From positions 169,110,388 through 169,174,387 of the forward strand of contig NC_077234.1 of the NCBI RefSeq assembly GCF_027887165.1: a stretch of DNA of 64,000 nt, written 5' to 3'. Shown one piece after another: positions 50,440-62,752 of this stretch. The stretch is from Monodelphis domestica (lineage: Eukaryota; Chordata; Mammalia; Didelphimorphia; Didelphidae). Every line of letters starts with the position of its first letter. Within the stretch, counting starts at the first letter, position 1. The notes below the pieces were generated by a model. That model saw only the letters and a program-made list of their open reading frames with translations. It did no database searches and was not told the origin of the DNA. The position numbers and the translations under genes are program-made.

Positions 50440-50625
50440 GGTTTATGTTATCTGCAGATTTGACACGTATACAAACTTTGTCTTCCTCCAAATTATTGAC
50501 ATAAAATATTGAATGGAATTAAGCTAAAGACATTGCCTAGACCACTACAGAAAGCAGTGGTTTCTCTTCAGGTTGACAATTCTTGAGTCTGAGCCATTCA
50601 ACTATTCCCAAATCTACCTAAGGAC
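50440..50625 (-). mobile_element. CR1/L3-type LINE fragment
   Basis: cttcctccaaattattgaca ... gaatggaattaagctaaaga ... cattcaactattcccaaat parallels the reversed RT region of CR1/L3, as at 55560-56050. Confidence 0.45.
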
Positions 50626-50639
50626 ATTGGAAAACATTA

Positions 50640-51490
50640 AGAAAACCTACCAAGAAGAGTACCCCATCAAGAAGCCCTGCACAAGTGAAGAAGGCAACTG
50701 TCTATACCAACCCTGTAGCTTACAAAGAAAAAACTAGCAATCTTTTTTAAAAAAACACTGCCCCACCTTTTACTCTTACTTGGTATAGATATGATTGTAG
50801 AAGAGATAGATTTTTGAAGGGCAAGCCAAAAAGGTGCTAAAATTAATGAAAATCTATCATCTAGCCCTCAGTCTCAGTGTTGCCCATAAGCATGTCATAA
50901 GATTAGGTTCTGTCAGTTTGTAAACTGAATAACTTGATGAGGAAAAAATGTGCCATACCCAGACAGACTGAGGAACCTTTCCTTCAGCAATAAAACCTGG
51001 TTTTTTATTTTTTGTTTGTTTTTTCTATGATGTAGCAAAGGTGGTATATAACTCAACAATTTATATAGAAATAATATATTACATATTATGTAAAACAACA
51101 TTCTAACTTCACATCACCAAAAAAAGAAATAGATTGCTTTAAAAACATTTTTAAAAATATGTTAACATTATCAGACATGTCAACTGATTATCCAGTCCAT
51201 TACCCTTCACTATTCAGATCATGTTTAATTTAAGAAGAGAATTTTTTTTCTTCCCTGGTACTTCATTTCCTCTTCTCTCATTGCATTCCTTTCCCACCTC
51301 CCAAAATTCTTTCTTCTATAGTTTCAGAGGACAAATTTTTGAACCTTGCTCCAGGAAGGGGTTAATCAAGTAGATCGATCATTTGTTTAAATTCGTAAAA
51401 TGCCATATCCAAGTCTTTGGAGTTAATTTAACTTCTAACAAGTATACATTCCCCCATCTTCTTTCCATGGCCCCTCTCCCTGCTTTTTGA
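50640..51490. other. Intergenic, no feature seen
   Basis: AT-rich sequence. No gene or repeat was recognised. Confidence 0.35.
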
Positions 51491-52550
51491 GATGAGTCAA
51501 ACATAATTATCTCATCCAATCACAAGAGGACTCTTCAGAAAATGCACACACATTCTTCGATTGCATTGCAAGGAAGACAAGACAGAAGGAACGACTCCCT
51601 TCCCTATCATATTCAATGACGTGAAATTTATTTTCCATTTCCAAAGCCAGGTGCACCTTACTAAGCAGCCGAAAAGCAGCTGAGAAAAGAGCCCCTGACC
51701 CTCCCTGTGCTCAGTATTAGTCCCACATCATCAGCTTACAAGGTCAGTTTCAGCGTTGAGCAGCCTCGATCTGAAAAGTATTCCAAAAGTGAGTTCGTTA
51801 GTGCTTACAACACTCATTCAAGCTGTTAGTTTCAAGAGCTGTTGCTATTACCTTTGCTCAGAACAAGCTGCAAGTTGCCTTTACATCCTCCAATCCCCCC
51901 CGCACTGGATTTTATAGAGATCTGCTCCTCAAAAGAATTAGTTCCTGCACAAAAGCCAGCCAGTGGGAGTTCGTTCTATTTAGGGTAGCATTACCCACCG
52001 GCTCTTACGGGGAAGTTACTATGTTACACTTCTTAACGCAGCCCTTGCAATGCAAATGAAACTCTCTCTCCCAAGTCCCAGAAAAGGAATTGTTCTCCCA
52101 GTTGGTGAGATTGGGTTGGAAAAGCATCTTGGGGATGTTCGCTTGGAATGGGACTTTGGGGGGAGGGAGAAGAGAGTAGGGAAGACCTGCCAGCTCTCAG
52201 ACACTATCCTGTGGCTGAAAAGGAAGACTAAGCCCAAGGCTTTAGTAAAAACACTCTGGGTGAGGAAACCAGAGATAACCCAGTAAGGATAGTATGGGCA
52301 GAAACCCACAAGATTACAGTAGAATGCCCAGGTAAAGGGACACGAGAGAGAGCAAGGCTTGAAATTGAGAATGAGGTGTCTGGGGGAGATAGCAGAGAAC
52401 AAGAAATTGGGCAGATTCGTCCTGAAAAAAAAAAATAACTGAAGCCCCTGCAATTATTTTGTGGCAAATGAGAGGCAATCTTTTGCAGTGTTTCTTCATT
52501 TAAGAAAAGAAAGGATGGAAGCCTAATAAATATGGAAGTTTGCATTTTTG
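51490..52550. other. Repeat-poor, GC-richer intergenic segment
   Basis: About 1 kb without a recognisable repeat, 7 kb upstream of the METTL21C start codon. It has E-box CAGCTG (around 51679), an octamer ATGCAAAT (around 52050) and a 144-codon open minus frame (52453-52019) of unknown nature. It is a candidate upstream exon or enhancer for METTL21C by position only. Confidence 0.3.
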
Positions 52551-53919
52551 ATAATGATTATATGTATATACATATATGTGAAGTTTATTTACTGAATATT
52601 TCTAATTTTGGAATTATACGATCCTGAAGTTAGTTTTACTTTTAGAAATATAAAATCCTACATCTTCTTTCCTTAGCCCCTCTCCCTGATTTCTTTCTTT
52701 CATATCTTTTCCCCCCAATTGTATGCTCCTTACCTAGACAGTCAGATATGTTTCTCTGTGTTATATTTTCTGAAGCCAAGCACTGTACTTAATAAGTAGC
52801 AAATAACCATTAATTCTGTTTTATTTTTGTTTTTTAGTGCTAAAACATCTCTTCTATTATTAGTGCTTGCAGTTCCGCTCTCCATCCACTAGGTGCCAGC
52901 CATACTTGTCACCATCATGAAAGAAGTGTTTCCTGTCCTGGGCTTGCTTGCTTTTAAAATAGAGCAAAAATGTCATTTGGGAAAAATATTACACACACAT
53001 GCATATGGTTAAATAATTTCATGGGTATGTGCCTTCATTTGCATGTGTGTTCTCTCCTTCAGCACAGGTTATGCACGCCCATAGGTACCTTTTATTCAGT
53101 GTGATTCTTGCCCATGTTCCCTAATAGATGTTCCATTCAGGATTTAGCCAACATTCCACAGGCCTTCTTCTAGGTCTTTTGTATTTCACTGGGACAAGTG
53201 AGCACCCTTAATGGCCATTAATGCTCCTTTTCCTGGATAAATGCAATCATAGAGATAATTCTGTTTAGTGAGCTTCTGCTTTCTAGCATTGGGTGGTATA
53301 AAGATATATATATATATATAACCTTTGGAAAAATATATATACATATATATAGACTTTGAAAAAAGTTTTATTGATTTATTTTTATTTATATTGATTGTTT
53401 TTATTTAATTGTTTTAACTGATTTGTATTATTTATTTTACTTTTATATCACAAACACTTATGAATTACTCCTTTTTGATGAGAAAGTAAAAGTTAAGTAA
53501 AATTAATATCACGATCGCATCTGTACATGCATACATTTGCACATCTATACTCTTCTCATACTCTTTTTTAAATTAATGTAAATTTATTTTCTCTGCCATC
53601 CACTATCCTATTGAAAAGGGGGGAAACAAATTCCTTATACTAAATATGCATAATAAAATTTAAAAATCCTTCAGTGGCTGCAAATAATATAAAGATACAC
53701 ATAATATACATAATGTATGTATATATCTGTATACATATACACACATATATGTCTCATTCTACACCCTAAACTTATTACCTCTATTTTGGATGGCAGGCTT
53801 CATTAGTCCCCTGGAATTATGAATGGCCATTATATTGGTCATAAATTGTTCTTTTATGATACTGTTATTGTATAAATTGTTCTACTTATCTCATTCTTCA
53901 TCAATTTCTAAAAGTCTTC
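52551..53919. other. AT-rich intergenic sequence with (TA)n stretches
   Basis: TA-rich microsatellite-like tracts at about 53304-53352 and 53700-53755. No gene was recognised. Confidence 0.45.
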
Positions 53920-53936
53920 AAAATTGTTCATTTTTA

Positions 53937-54111
53937 AAAAATCTTTACCTTCCACCTTAGAATCAATATTATGTATTGGTTCCAAGACAGAAGAGTGGTA
54001 AAAGGTAGGCAATGGGGGTGAAGTGACTTGCCCAGGGTCACCAGATTTGAACCCAGGGCCTTTCATGTCTAGGCCTGACTCTCAATCCACTGAACTACCC
54101 AGCAGCCCCCT
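53937..54111 (-). mobile_element. Mar1-type SINE with perfect 17-bp target duplication
   Basis: The SINE body from aatctttaccttccacctta to ccactgaactacccagcagc is flanked by identical aaaattgttcattttta at 53920-53936 and 54112-54128. Confidence 0.94.
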
Positions 54112-54299
54112 AAAATTGTTCATTTTTATAATACTGATATTATAAATTATTCTTCTAGTTCTACTTCATTCTTTATTAGTTCCTCTAAATCTTTCCATGG
54201 CTTTTAAAAATTATCTATTTCCTTATTTTTTATGGGACAAAAGTCTTCTATCACCTTCATATTCCACAATTATTTAGCCATTTCACAACTAGTTACTGT

Positions 54300-54577
54300 C
54301 CAAGGCAAAATTCGGACCTAAGCATCTGTTTGACTACAAGTCCAATATGCTTTTCATTACATCTCATTGCTTCCTGAAGAAAGCAAAAAGTTCCAAAAAA
54401 TTATAATGTTGGAGGAATGCATTCTAGGCATTGAGGATGACCTATGCAAATGCAAGGAGTTGGAAGAAGTCTAGACCATAAGAAGTTTAATGGAATGTAG
54501 GTTCCATGAGGGCAGGGAGTGTTTTTCATTTTTATCACTATATCCCCAGTGCCTAGGCTAGTGCTTTGAAATTGCTT
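54300..54577. repeat. MIR end (reversed) and L2 3' end (sense)
   Basis: 54300-54380 resembles a reversed MIR head. 54475-54577 reads ggttccatgagggcagggag ... tcactatatccccagtgcct, a sense L2 terminus. Confidence 0.55.
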
Positions 54578-54795
54578 GTTGTTCAATTGTTTTGATCCTA
54601 TTGGGTTTTCTTGACAAAGATACTAGAGTGGTTTGCCATTTCCTTCTCCTACTCATTTTACAGATGAAGAACTGAAGTGAACAGGGCTAAATGACTTACC
54701 TAAGATCACATAGCTGGTAGGTATTTGAGACATGAAGATGAGTCTCTGATTCAAAGCCCGGTTATCTATCCACTGCTCGATCTAGCTACCCCAAA
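54578..54795 (-). repeat. MIR-type SINE, near full length
   Basis: ttgttcaattgttttgatcc, gtggtttgccatttccttct, cattttacagatgaagaact, gatcacatagctggtagg, ctatccactgctcgatctag: the reverse complement of the family at 49802-50055. Confidence 0.8.
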
Positions 54796-54829
54796 TGGGA
54801 GTTACAAGCACATTTACTTAGAAGAGTAA

Positions 54830-54995
54830 TTGGGGATTGGTGGATAGATAGCCATGTCTAGAGGCAGGAGATCCTGGGTTCAAAGTTAGCCTCAAATACT
54901 TACTGTGACCCTGTGCAAGTCACTTAACCCTAACTGCCTAGCCTTGTTCTTCTGCCTTAGAACCAATACTTAAGGTCTTAAAGGGCTTTAAAAAA
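54830..54995 (+). mobile_element. Diverged Mar1-type SINE
   Basis: gagatcctgggttcaaagtt ... gtgcaagtcacttaacccta ... gccttagaaccaatactt is a degraded plus-strand copy. Confidence 0.7.
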
Positions 54996-55299
54996 AGAAA
55001 GGTTATTAGATCTTTTGTTGTTGTTTTATATCTACTGGACCTTTGATTCCATCAATATGAGTAAATCCTTTTGAAGAAAGTCTGTTTTCCAATGCAAATA
55101 ATTAACTTAGACAGTTGTCTGGGATCCTGAAAGGCTGAGCCATTTTCCAAAGATATCACAGCCAATACGCATCAGCAATGAGACTTCATCTTTGAACTTC
55201 TTGACTCTAAAACTATCTCTTTCAACTATACCATGTGGCCTCTTAATGAATTTTATTAGTGTGAAATATGAATGGAATGATACAAGGGTCCTTGTGGTC

Positions 55300-55480
55300 A
55301 TGATATGAAAAGAACTTTTGGTACTATAGACAATAAGGAGACATCATTGCACCTTTTGAACAGAGGAGTGATATGGTCAACCTTGTACATTGGGCAAAAT
55401 ATTTTGTCACTGGGTAATGGATTAAAGAATCAGAGAAGAGGGAGACAGGCATATATAGATCAGCACGATTAATAATTCTC
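55300..55480 (-). mobile_element. L2-type internal fragment
   Basis: gagtgatatggtcaaccttg ... aaatattttgtcactgggta ... gagaagagggagacaggcat matches the reversed L2 ORF2 C-terminal region. Confidence 0.5.
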
Positions 55481-55531
55481 TGATACTGAACATGGTGTAC
55501 CTTTTAATGCTATCCTAGTTTACATTAGCTT

Positions 55532-55544
55532 CCCCCCCCCCCCC
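55532..55544. repeat. C homopolymer (13)
   Basis: An uninterrupted run of 13 C. Confidence 0.95.
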
Positions 55545-55559
55545 ATTATGCCATGGTGT

Positions 55560-56050
55560 TTACTTATATTCAGATTGTAGTCCACAAAAAACCCCTCAGA
55601 TATTTCTCATGTAAACTGGTGTATATCTATGCTTCTCCTGTACTTGTAAAATTGATCTTTTCAAACCAAGTATAGGATTTTACATTATCCCTAATAAATT
55701 TTTGCTTATTAGACCCAACCCATCATTTGAGCCAATAGGAATCTTTTTAAAGATACAAACTCTCATCCAGGGTGTCATATAATGTCTCTCTCCCAGCTTC
55801 AAATCATCCATAAATCTGACAAGCATGCCATTTGTCCTTTTATTCAAGTCACTGATAGAAATTTTGAATAGTACAGGACCAAGGACAGTTCTCTAAAGGC
55901 ATGCCTCCCCTGAAGTTGAAATTAAATGATCAAATGACTGCTCTTAATCTATAGTTATAGTATTTGAAGTTATCTGATTTGACACTAATTGATCCCAAAC
56001 CTCTTCATGATATTTATAAAGATCACATGAGACTCTTTGTCAAAGTGATG
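55560..56050 (-). mobile_element. CR1/L3-type LINE reverse-transcriptase remnant
   Basis: The plus strand reads agtcactgatagaaattttg and aatagtacaggaccaaggac, the reverse complement of the CR1-clade block coding GSVLGPVLF-NIFISDLD. The rest is heavily decayed. Confidence 0.6.
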
Positions 56051-56282
56051 AAGTAGAAAGAATGGCGAACTTGATAAGAGGAAACCTGGATTTGAATTTC
56101 ACCTCACTCAAGAAAAGTTCTTGCAAGCCACATCAATAACTCTTCCATTTATATGATCAGTTGAGACCTTTCTAAAATTGTTTAGAAAATGTGTTCATAA
56201 GTCCCTAAACCAAGAGAGTGGGAAAGAGTGAAAGATAGTCAGAGAGAGACTTCTCAGACAGATAGAGATAAAAAGAGAGAAT

Positions 56283-56284
<2 letters not shown>

Positions 56285-56344
<60 letters not shown>

Positions 56345-56370
56345 CAGAGACAGAGAGACAGAGAGACAGA
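56285..56370. repeat. (GA)n / (GAGACA)n microsatellite
   Basis: About 20 GA units pass into GAGACA repeats. Confidence 0.95.
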
Positions 56371-56379
56371 ATCAGCATG

Positions 56380-58385
56380 TCCAGATGGTTGAGTTACTCC
56401 AGAGCATTAAGATAATGCCTCTGTGCCAAGAGTGATGTTGCTAGAATTTACTTGTCTATCTCTTCCTCTTGTCCAAATGGTTTGCATACTTCCAAGACAA
56501 TATCACAACTGTTTCTCCTTCCTTTGAGCTGCACCCAAATACTCTCCATTATATAATTCTCTCAAGTTCCTGGACTTCCTCATATGAATATATTGCCTTA
56601 ACATATAATCTTATTCCACTACATCCCTTTATTATTATTTTTGTTCTTTAAAGAAAGCTATTAGACTTTTTTATCTTCTTATCTTTATTTTTTATCTAGC
56701 AAGGGATGTCCCACTGTAAATAGTATGCCAGGGTGGCATTATGTGGCTCAAAAGGAGGCAGAATCACTGTCTCTGTCCACTTCTCCCCTCTCTTTCTTCA
56801 AGAGACTTAAATTCCTTCCAGAAGAAGGAGGAAACTGGGATCAGAAATTTCTCCACTCTGCTCTCCTCAGAAAGAGGGGATCCCAGACTATAATTTTATT
56901 TGCTCCTTTAAATATTAGTAGTCTTGAGGACATGATTTTTCAATTTCAAGCTAAGTTCTGCTCATTGTTCCATTAATGGGAGAAGCAGAACCCCTACCTT
57001 TAAAGCTTTATATGTAAGGCATGACTTCTTTCCCACCAAAAAGCAATTCTACAATGAGCAAACACATATCAATTAACCAAGAAACCTATTTGTCCAAATA
57101 TAGCAAAACTGAAATCAAGAATGCATAATCTGAGAATATATAATACATAATAGGAGTCCTCCATTGAGAGCGAGGTGACTCAGATCAATCAAGAGAGATG
57201 GTTCTAGATTGCAACTAAGAGGAATTTCCCCAATGTCTTCAATGTAGTAAGCTAAGGATAGGGATAAGATGGAAACTTCCATCTCCTCTTGCATTAGTTT
57301 CTCTAAGAGACATTTCCTTAAGCAACCTGAGGTGGGGTCAGCATTGTCCATCTTCTCTTTTGAAGCTGGAAGCCAGGAACTCCTAAAGCCCAAAGATATT
57401 CAGTGATAACATGAAAATTAAAGACATTCCTCTCTCCTACTCTCATCAACTCTGCCTCATCCTTCATGCAGGTTTAGGACATTGGTCTCTACTAATTAAG
57501 GAATACCTATAGCAATGCTAGCAGGCATAGTGGGACCCATTGCTTATGACTATGGAAACCTATAATAATATATTCCTTCATTTTAAAAAAAGAAAAAAGA
57601 AAAGTGCCTCAAACCTTTAATATGCTGCAAAAAAGGACTAGAAATATTTATTGGCCTCTATCAGTAAAATCTTTTGCTCCCATACACATCCTGTATGCAT
57701 TTGCTAGAAGTACTTCATCCATGGACATGTATAATTTTCATAAAATTCAAGATTAAAAAAATTTTTGAGAGAGAAATTTCAGGAAAAGAAACTTGTTAAC
57801 TCCCCGAATCAAGAAAGTGACCTGTTTGGAGAAGGTGCCATAAAGAAGCCTACAGAAACCACACACTGCATCAGAAGATTCAGAATGAACTTTAGGATGC
57901 AGTGAATCGAAATGAGGAGTGTTTTTTTATTTACTCTGAATGTAAACTCTTATGCCAAAGGGGACTGCCCCCTAATTGGCTTTTTGTCAATGTGCCCAGC
58001 AATCATTGCTTTTGCTCTCTTTCTCTTTTATTTCCCTCTTATCCTCAAATTATTGTAATTTCCTTAGAAAGTGCAATATTATATGTACCTCTAGTGAGAG
58101 ATCTTTAGAAACATAAACTGGTTATGTGAAATGATTCATTGGGGATACTAGGCATGTAAATCTGGCAGATTTCAACATGCTCATCTCCCAAAAGAATCAT
58201 TGTGGGGGGGATTGTGTAAAGGATTCCCCTTCCTCCTGGGGTCACCTCTGTTTGGAAAGTTCCAGCCATGCTAATGTGCTGGCTCAGATGGGCAGAAAGT
58301 TCACGACCCTGGGAGGAAAGGGTTCCCTTTATACAGACTAGAGCCTATTATTCCTACATTTTAAATATTGGACCAGAAATCAAAA
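56380..58385. other. Intergenic, unassigned
   Basis: No clear gene or repeat family. The GC-richer patch at 58190-58330 could be an LTR-like or other old element, but no ends are evident. Confidence 0.3.
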
Positions 58386-59270
58386 TTCTGTCCTTAGATG
58401 TCATTTTTTAAAACAACTGTTCATTTCCAAAATCCATATCCATCTTCTGAAAGCTTCATTTTAAATCAGCAGCAATGATAAAATCCACATATTCCTCAAA
58501 AGTCTAAATTTTTTTGCTTAAGATTTCATAATCCTGAGCAAGATTCCAAGTTCCAGAGTCATTTATCCTCACATCAACCACAAGACTGGGGTAAGAGTTG
58601 TCAAAATTGACAAGTCTGATAAGACTCTCCATCATGTCCCGGATACATGCTCAAGGAAGATAAGAGACCTTTTTATTGTTAATGTCATATCAACAAATAT
58701 CCATTTTTTGTTTCACACAGGAGGAAGTCACAAGCCATTACAGTTTATTTAGTCTTCCTCTGTCTATTATTATTGGATGACCCCTCTCCTTGAGTAGCTG
58801 GTGATAACAAATATCATCCTTTATTTGTCCCACAAAGAATTACTTAATCCTCAGAGAGTCTAGTTCCATGCTTTACAGGAAGATCCTTACACTTATTACA
58901 TAGTTCTAAGAATTCAGTGGTCCTTCCCTTCAAGATCTTTTTTTCAAAATTTTCTACTCCCCAGCTTCCTGCTACAGGTTAAGATGTCCCTCTATTTCTT
59001 CATGTTCTTTTTTTTTTCTTTTCTCTTTGAAACATTTCTAGATTTTCAAAGAATATTTCTTTCCCATGATTGCTTGGAAAGCTTAGATGTGCTCTCTCAC
59101 TCTTTCATCTTCTCTAGAAGGGAGTACCCCTAGGATGTATATAACAGGATGATGTGAACTCTTTAAAGGAAGCCCGAGCTTCCCTTACCATCTCCTCACT
59201 ATTCTAAAATTTGAATCCCCCATAAATCATTTTTATTCTATTCTTTAATTTAGTCATTCTTTTCTGGCAA
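58386..59270. other. Intergenic segment with protein-like minus frame
   Basis: On the minus strand around 58620-58505 a frame reads NFDNSYPSLVVDVRINDSGT then WNLAQDYEILSKKI, stop, and continues EEYVDFIIAADLK. It is not recognised and could be a decayed retrocopy or chance. Confidence 0.2.
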
Positions 59271-59274
59271 AGAC

Positions 59275-59370
59275 TAGCAACAATAATAGCTATCATTTAT
59301 ATAGCATTATCTATGAGTCCAGCACTGTGCTAAACACTTTACAAATGTTATCTCATTTCGGTCATTTGAA
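59275..59370 (-). repeat. MIR-type SINE fragment
   Basis: ataatagctatcatttatat ... gctaaacactttacaaatgt is the reversed MIR 3' half. Confidence 0.6.
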
Positions 59371-60250
59371 ATGGTAAATTTCTAGTTTCTAGTGCCTTTT
59401 TTGAAGCTTGTTAAAGTTTTTAAGTTAAAACATTTATTGGTCATTCCCTTATCTCTAGCCCATCTTCTTTTCCTTTTCATTCTGATCCCCCCCCCCTCTA
59501 CCCATCCTCTTTCATAAAAGAAAAAAGAATTTTTTAAAGAAATTTATTAGTCGTAGTCCTGAGCAGCGTTACTTGTCACACAGGCAGACACGATGTGTTT
59601 GCTAAGTCACCTTCCATGCATTTTAGAATCTATTTGCTCAAGCTTCTATCATTCTAAACTCCACATGCCCCTTATAATAACTCTAGTGAACTCATGTGTT
59701 CCTAGTAATATTCTTTCTTGCCTGCACCTCACCTTCTCCTCACCAATAATTAGAAATAATGTTTTTTTTCCTTCATTCTAGTTCAAGAAAAGGATCAATT
59801 CTGAATCAAGAGCATCCTGCCCCACTCATTAATAGAAGACAGTTCACTTCATTCAATCAAAGTGAAAAATCTGGTTCCACCTTCCTGGCTACCACTTTGT
59901 GAGGAAAAAATAGGTTATATCATTTCTTTCTCCATTACTAACAGCTAGAAATTCATTGGGCTTCAGCTGTTAATTTTTACATTGCCAGGTAGGCAGACAC
60001 CTAACGTTTTGCAATTAGATCCAAGATTGCTTTATCTTTGAGGCTAGGTTTGCTTTCTATACTATTACTTGACTATAATAGTGACTATTATTCAACTCTC
60101 TAGATTCGGAAGGTAAATCACTTTGATTTCTTCTTTTAAGGTGAACTTCTATCCATTGTTCTAGTCATTTAGATTCACCTCTTCAATGTGATCCTTTATT
60201 CCTTTCTCCAATATATTCTGCACATCCAATCACTTACTAAATTTTGTGAT
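59371..60250. other. Intergenic, no feature seen
   Basis: No gene or repeat was recognised. Confidence 0.3.
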
Positions 60251-60254
60251 TTAT

Positions 60255-60660
60255 TTTTCTAGAATAAGTCAATAAACAAGCATTTACGTGACACCTACTA
60301 TTATGCCAGACACTCTACTAGGCCCTGGAGATACAGGACAAAGAATAACTGAACCCTATACAATGCTGGAGGTCTCTTAAAACTCTGAATATGGGAAGAA
60401 CTTGACTTTGTAAGACATCTGGGTAATAGGGATCTGTTTCTGAAGTGGAAATGGGGAGTCCTAAGCCCAGCAAAGATATATTACCTCATTCACTCTATAG
60501 GAAATCAGAAATACTCACTAAAGATGACTCCAAATTTTGATTTTAAAAACCTATCAATCAATAAAGCATTTATTCAATGTGCCATGAACTCAGTTCTGGG
60601 GATAAGAAGTCCTTGTCCTCAAAGGTTGTCCCTTCCTAACTTCAAGCACAGTTTACTCTT
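60255..60660 (-). mobile_element. Two L2 3'-end fragments
   Basis: 60260-60375 (caagcatttacgtgacacct ... gccctggagatacaggacaa) and 60550-60650 (aaagcatttattcaatgtgc ... cttgtcctcaaagg) are both reversed L2 termini. Confidence 0.6.
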
Positions 60661-61004
60661 TGTCTCATTGGCTTTTCGTTTTGTCTTGTGACATAATCTA
60701 TGTTATTCTAATCTTTAATTATGGATCAATTCCACTTCCTAATCCTTGTTATTGGAAAAATGTGATGGATAGAGTCTAAGACATTTGACATTTAGGTAAA
60801 TTGTATAAATGAAAGAATTTTATATGATTAGTTATATGTGAGATTATAAAATATTATAAAAATTATAGAATTTTAGATCCAGGAGGGGCCTCAGAGACCA
60901 CATTTTTTTTAAAAAAGTACTATAATTACAAAAGGATTTAGAACCGAAAAGCAACATAAAATTGCTTTGCCTGACACTCTTATTTTCAGATGAAGAAACA
61001 AGGC

Positions 61005-61110
61005 CCAGATTATTAATTATTATTATAATTTTATATGTATATAAAATTATATTAATTATATAGATATAAATATATATATATATAAAATTATAATAATAAT
61101 TAAAAAATAT
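61005..61110. repeat. (TA)/(AAT)-rich low-complexity stretch
   Basis: Over 100 bp made almost only of A and T with a TATATA core. Confidence 0.9.
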
Positions 61111-61324
61111 AATTAAAGTGCCCACTGTCATGGATGTTACTTATGTAATCCACCTTGTCTTTGGATTTTTACCCAAATGTATCTAGTTTTCATGTATCAA
61201 AGGTTCTGTAGGGGTTACCATTATTTCTGAATCTATTCATCACATACGTTCCATACATTGGAATTGACTTAATCTATATTGACTTAATCTTCATCCCACA
61301 GAACACATCTTCTCAGATACAGCT

Positions 61325-62080
61325 ATTATTTTTAATTGAAATTTGTCTATTCATTTATTTGTTACATTTAAATACTCAGTCAATTCCCTTTCATCCTCTC
61401 CTCCCCCATTAGGGCAGGCATCATTTAACAAAAAGATATATGTGTATTTTAAACTGACTGTCTTACTTATTTCTACTTATCAGGTCTTTCTTGGAAGTGG
61501 ATATACATATGTCATTCTTTGAACAATATTTCTGTTGTTGTATATAATGTTCTCCTGGTCCTGCTTTTTTTTCATTCCTCATAATTTCACATAGGTCTTT
61601 CCATGTCTTAAAAATTAAGCTATGTGTCATTTCTTACAGTGCAGTAGTATTCTATCACAATCACAACTTGTTAGCCATTCCCCAATTGATGGATATCCCT
61701 TTAATTTCCAGTTCTTTGCCAATATAAGGAGAGCTGCTATAAACATTTTATAACATATAGGTTCTTTCCCTTTTTTCCTTGATCATCTAGAGAAATAAAT
61801 CTAACAGTGGTATTTCTGGATCAAAAAATATACACAGTTTTAAAACTCTCTAAGTATAATTCCAGATTGCTTTTCAAAATGGTTGGAAAAGTTCACAGTT
61901 CCATCAACAATGTATTAGTGTTCCCATTTTTCTACATCCCCTCCAACATTTGCCATTTTGTCCTAATGTTTTAACCAATCTGATAGTATGAGATAATAAC
62001 TCAAAGTTGTTTTGATCTGCATTTCTCATTCATTATTTAAAGTAGTTTTCATATAGTTATATATAGCTTTGATTTATTCA
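61325..62080 (-). mobile_element. Older L1 3' region
   Basis: gttctcctggtcctgctttt, agtattctatcacaatcaca, attccccaattgatggatat, ttgcttttcaaaatggttgg, ccctccaacatttgccattt: the reversed L1 ORF2 C-terminus and 3'UTR, diverged. Confidence 0.8.
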
Positions 62081-62289
62081 TTACTTACCCATCTTATTAT
62101 AACCAAAAACAAAGTAGATTAATTGAATTAATAAAAGCATGATAACACTGGGAGACATCAAGCAAGAGGTAATATAATATATATCCTTCACTTTTATAGC
62201 ATCCCACAAACTATATTTCAACTCTGCCTATGGAGGTGTATCATATGCCTACAGGTAGTGCAGGTGTTTTGTTTTGTTTTTTTACGTGT

Positions 62290-62752
62290 CTTTTTCCTTT
62301 GACAAAATATAGCACTCATTCCTATTGAAAACACTAGAAAGTGTAGGAATAGAAGGTCCTTTCCTAAAAATAATAAACAGTATATATTAAAAACCATCAG
62401 CAAGCATCATCTGCAATGGAGATAAATTAGAAGCCTTCGCAATAAGATCAGGAATGAAGCAAGGATGCCCATTATTTAACATTGGACTAGAAGTGCTAGC
62501 AATAGCAATTAGAGAAGAAAAAGAAATTGAAGGATTAAAGTAGGCAATGAGGGGACTAAACTATCATTCTTTGCAGATGATATGATGGTATACCTAGAGA
62601 ATTCTAGCGAATTAATAAAAAACCTAGTGGAAATAATCAACAACTTTAGAAATGCAAAATAAATCCACATAAATCATCAGCATTCTATATATTTCCAATA
62701 CAACTCAGCAGCAAGAATTAGAAAGAGAAATTCCATTTACAAGTGTCTTTTT
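62290..62752 (+). mobile_element. L1 ORF2 reverse-transcriptase fragment
   Basis: The plus strand encodes, with interruptions, [30 protein letters not shown] and then SFFADDMMVYLENSSELIKN. This is the L1 RT core with the FADD catalytic motif, and PVR-type 'KQGCPL' ahead of it. It is opposite in orientation to the L1 3' ends on its right. Confidence 0.9.

Noticed and set aside
58190-58340. Possible solo LTR fossil
   Set aside because: GC-richer than its surroundings, but no paired ends, target duplication or known LTR signature was recognised.
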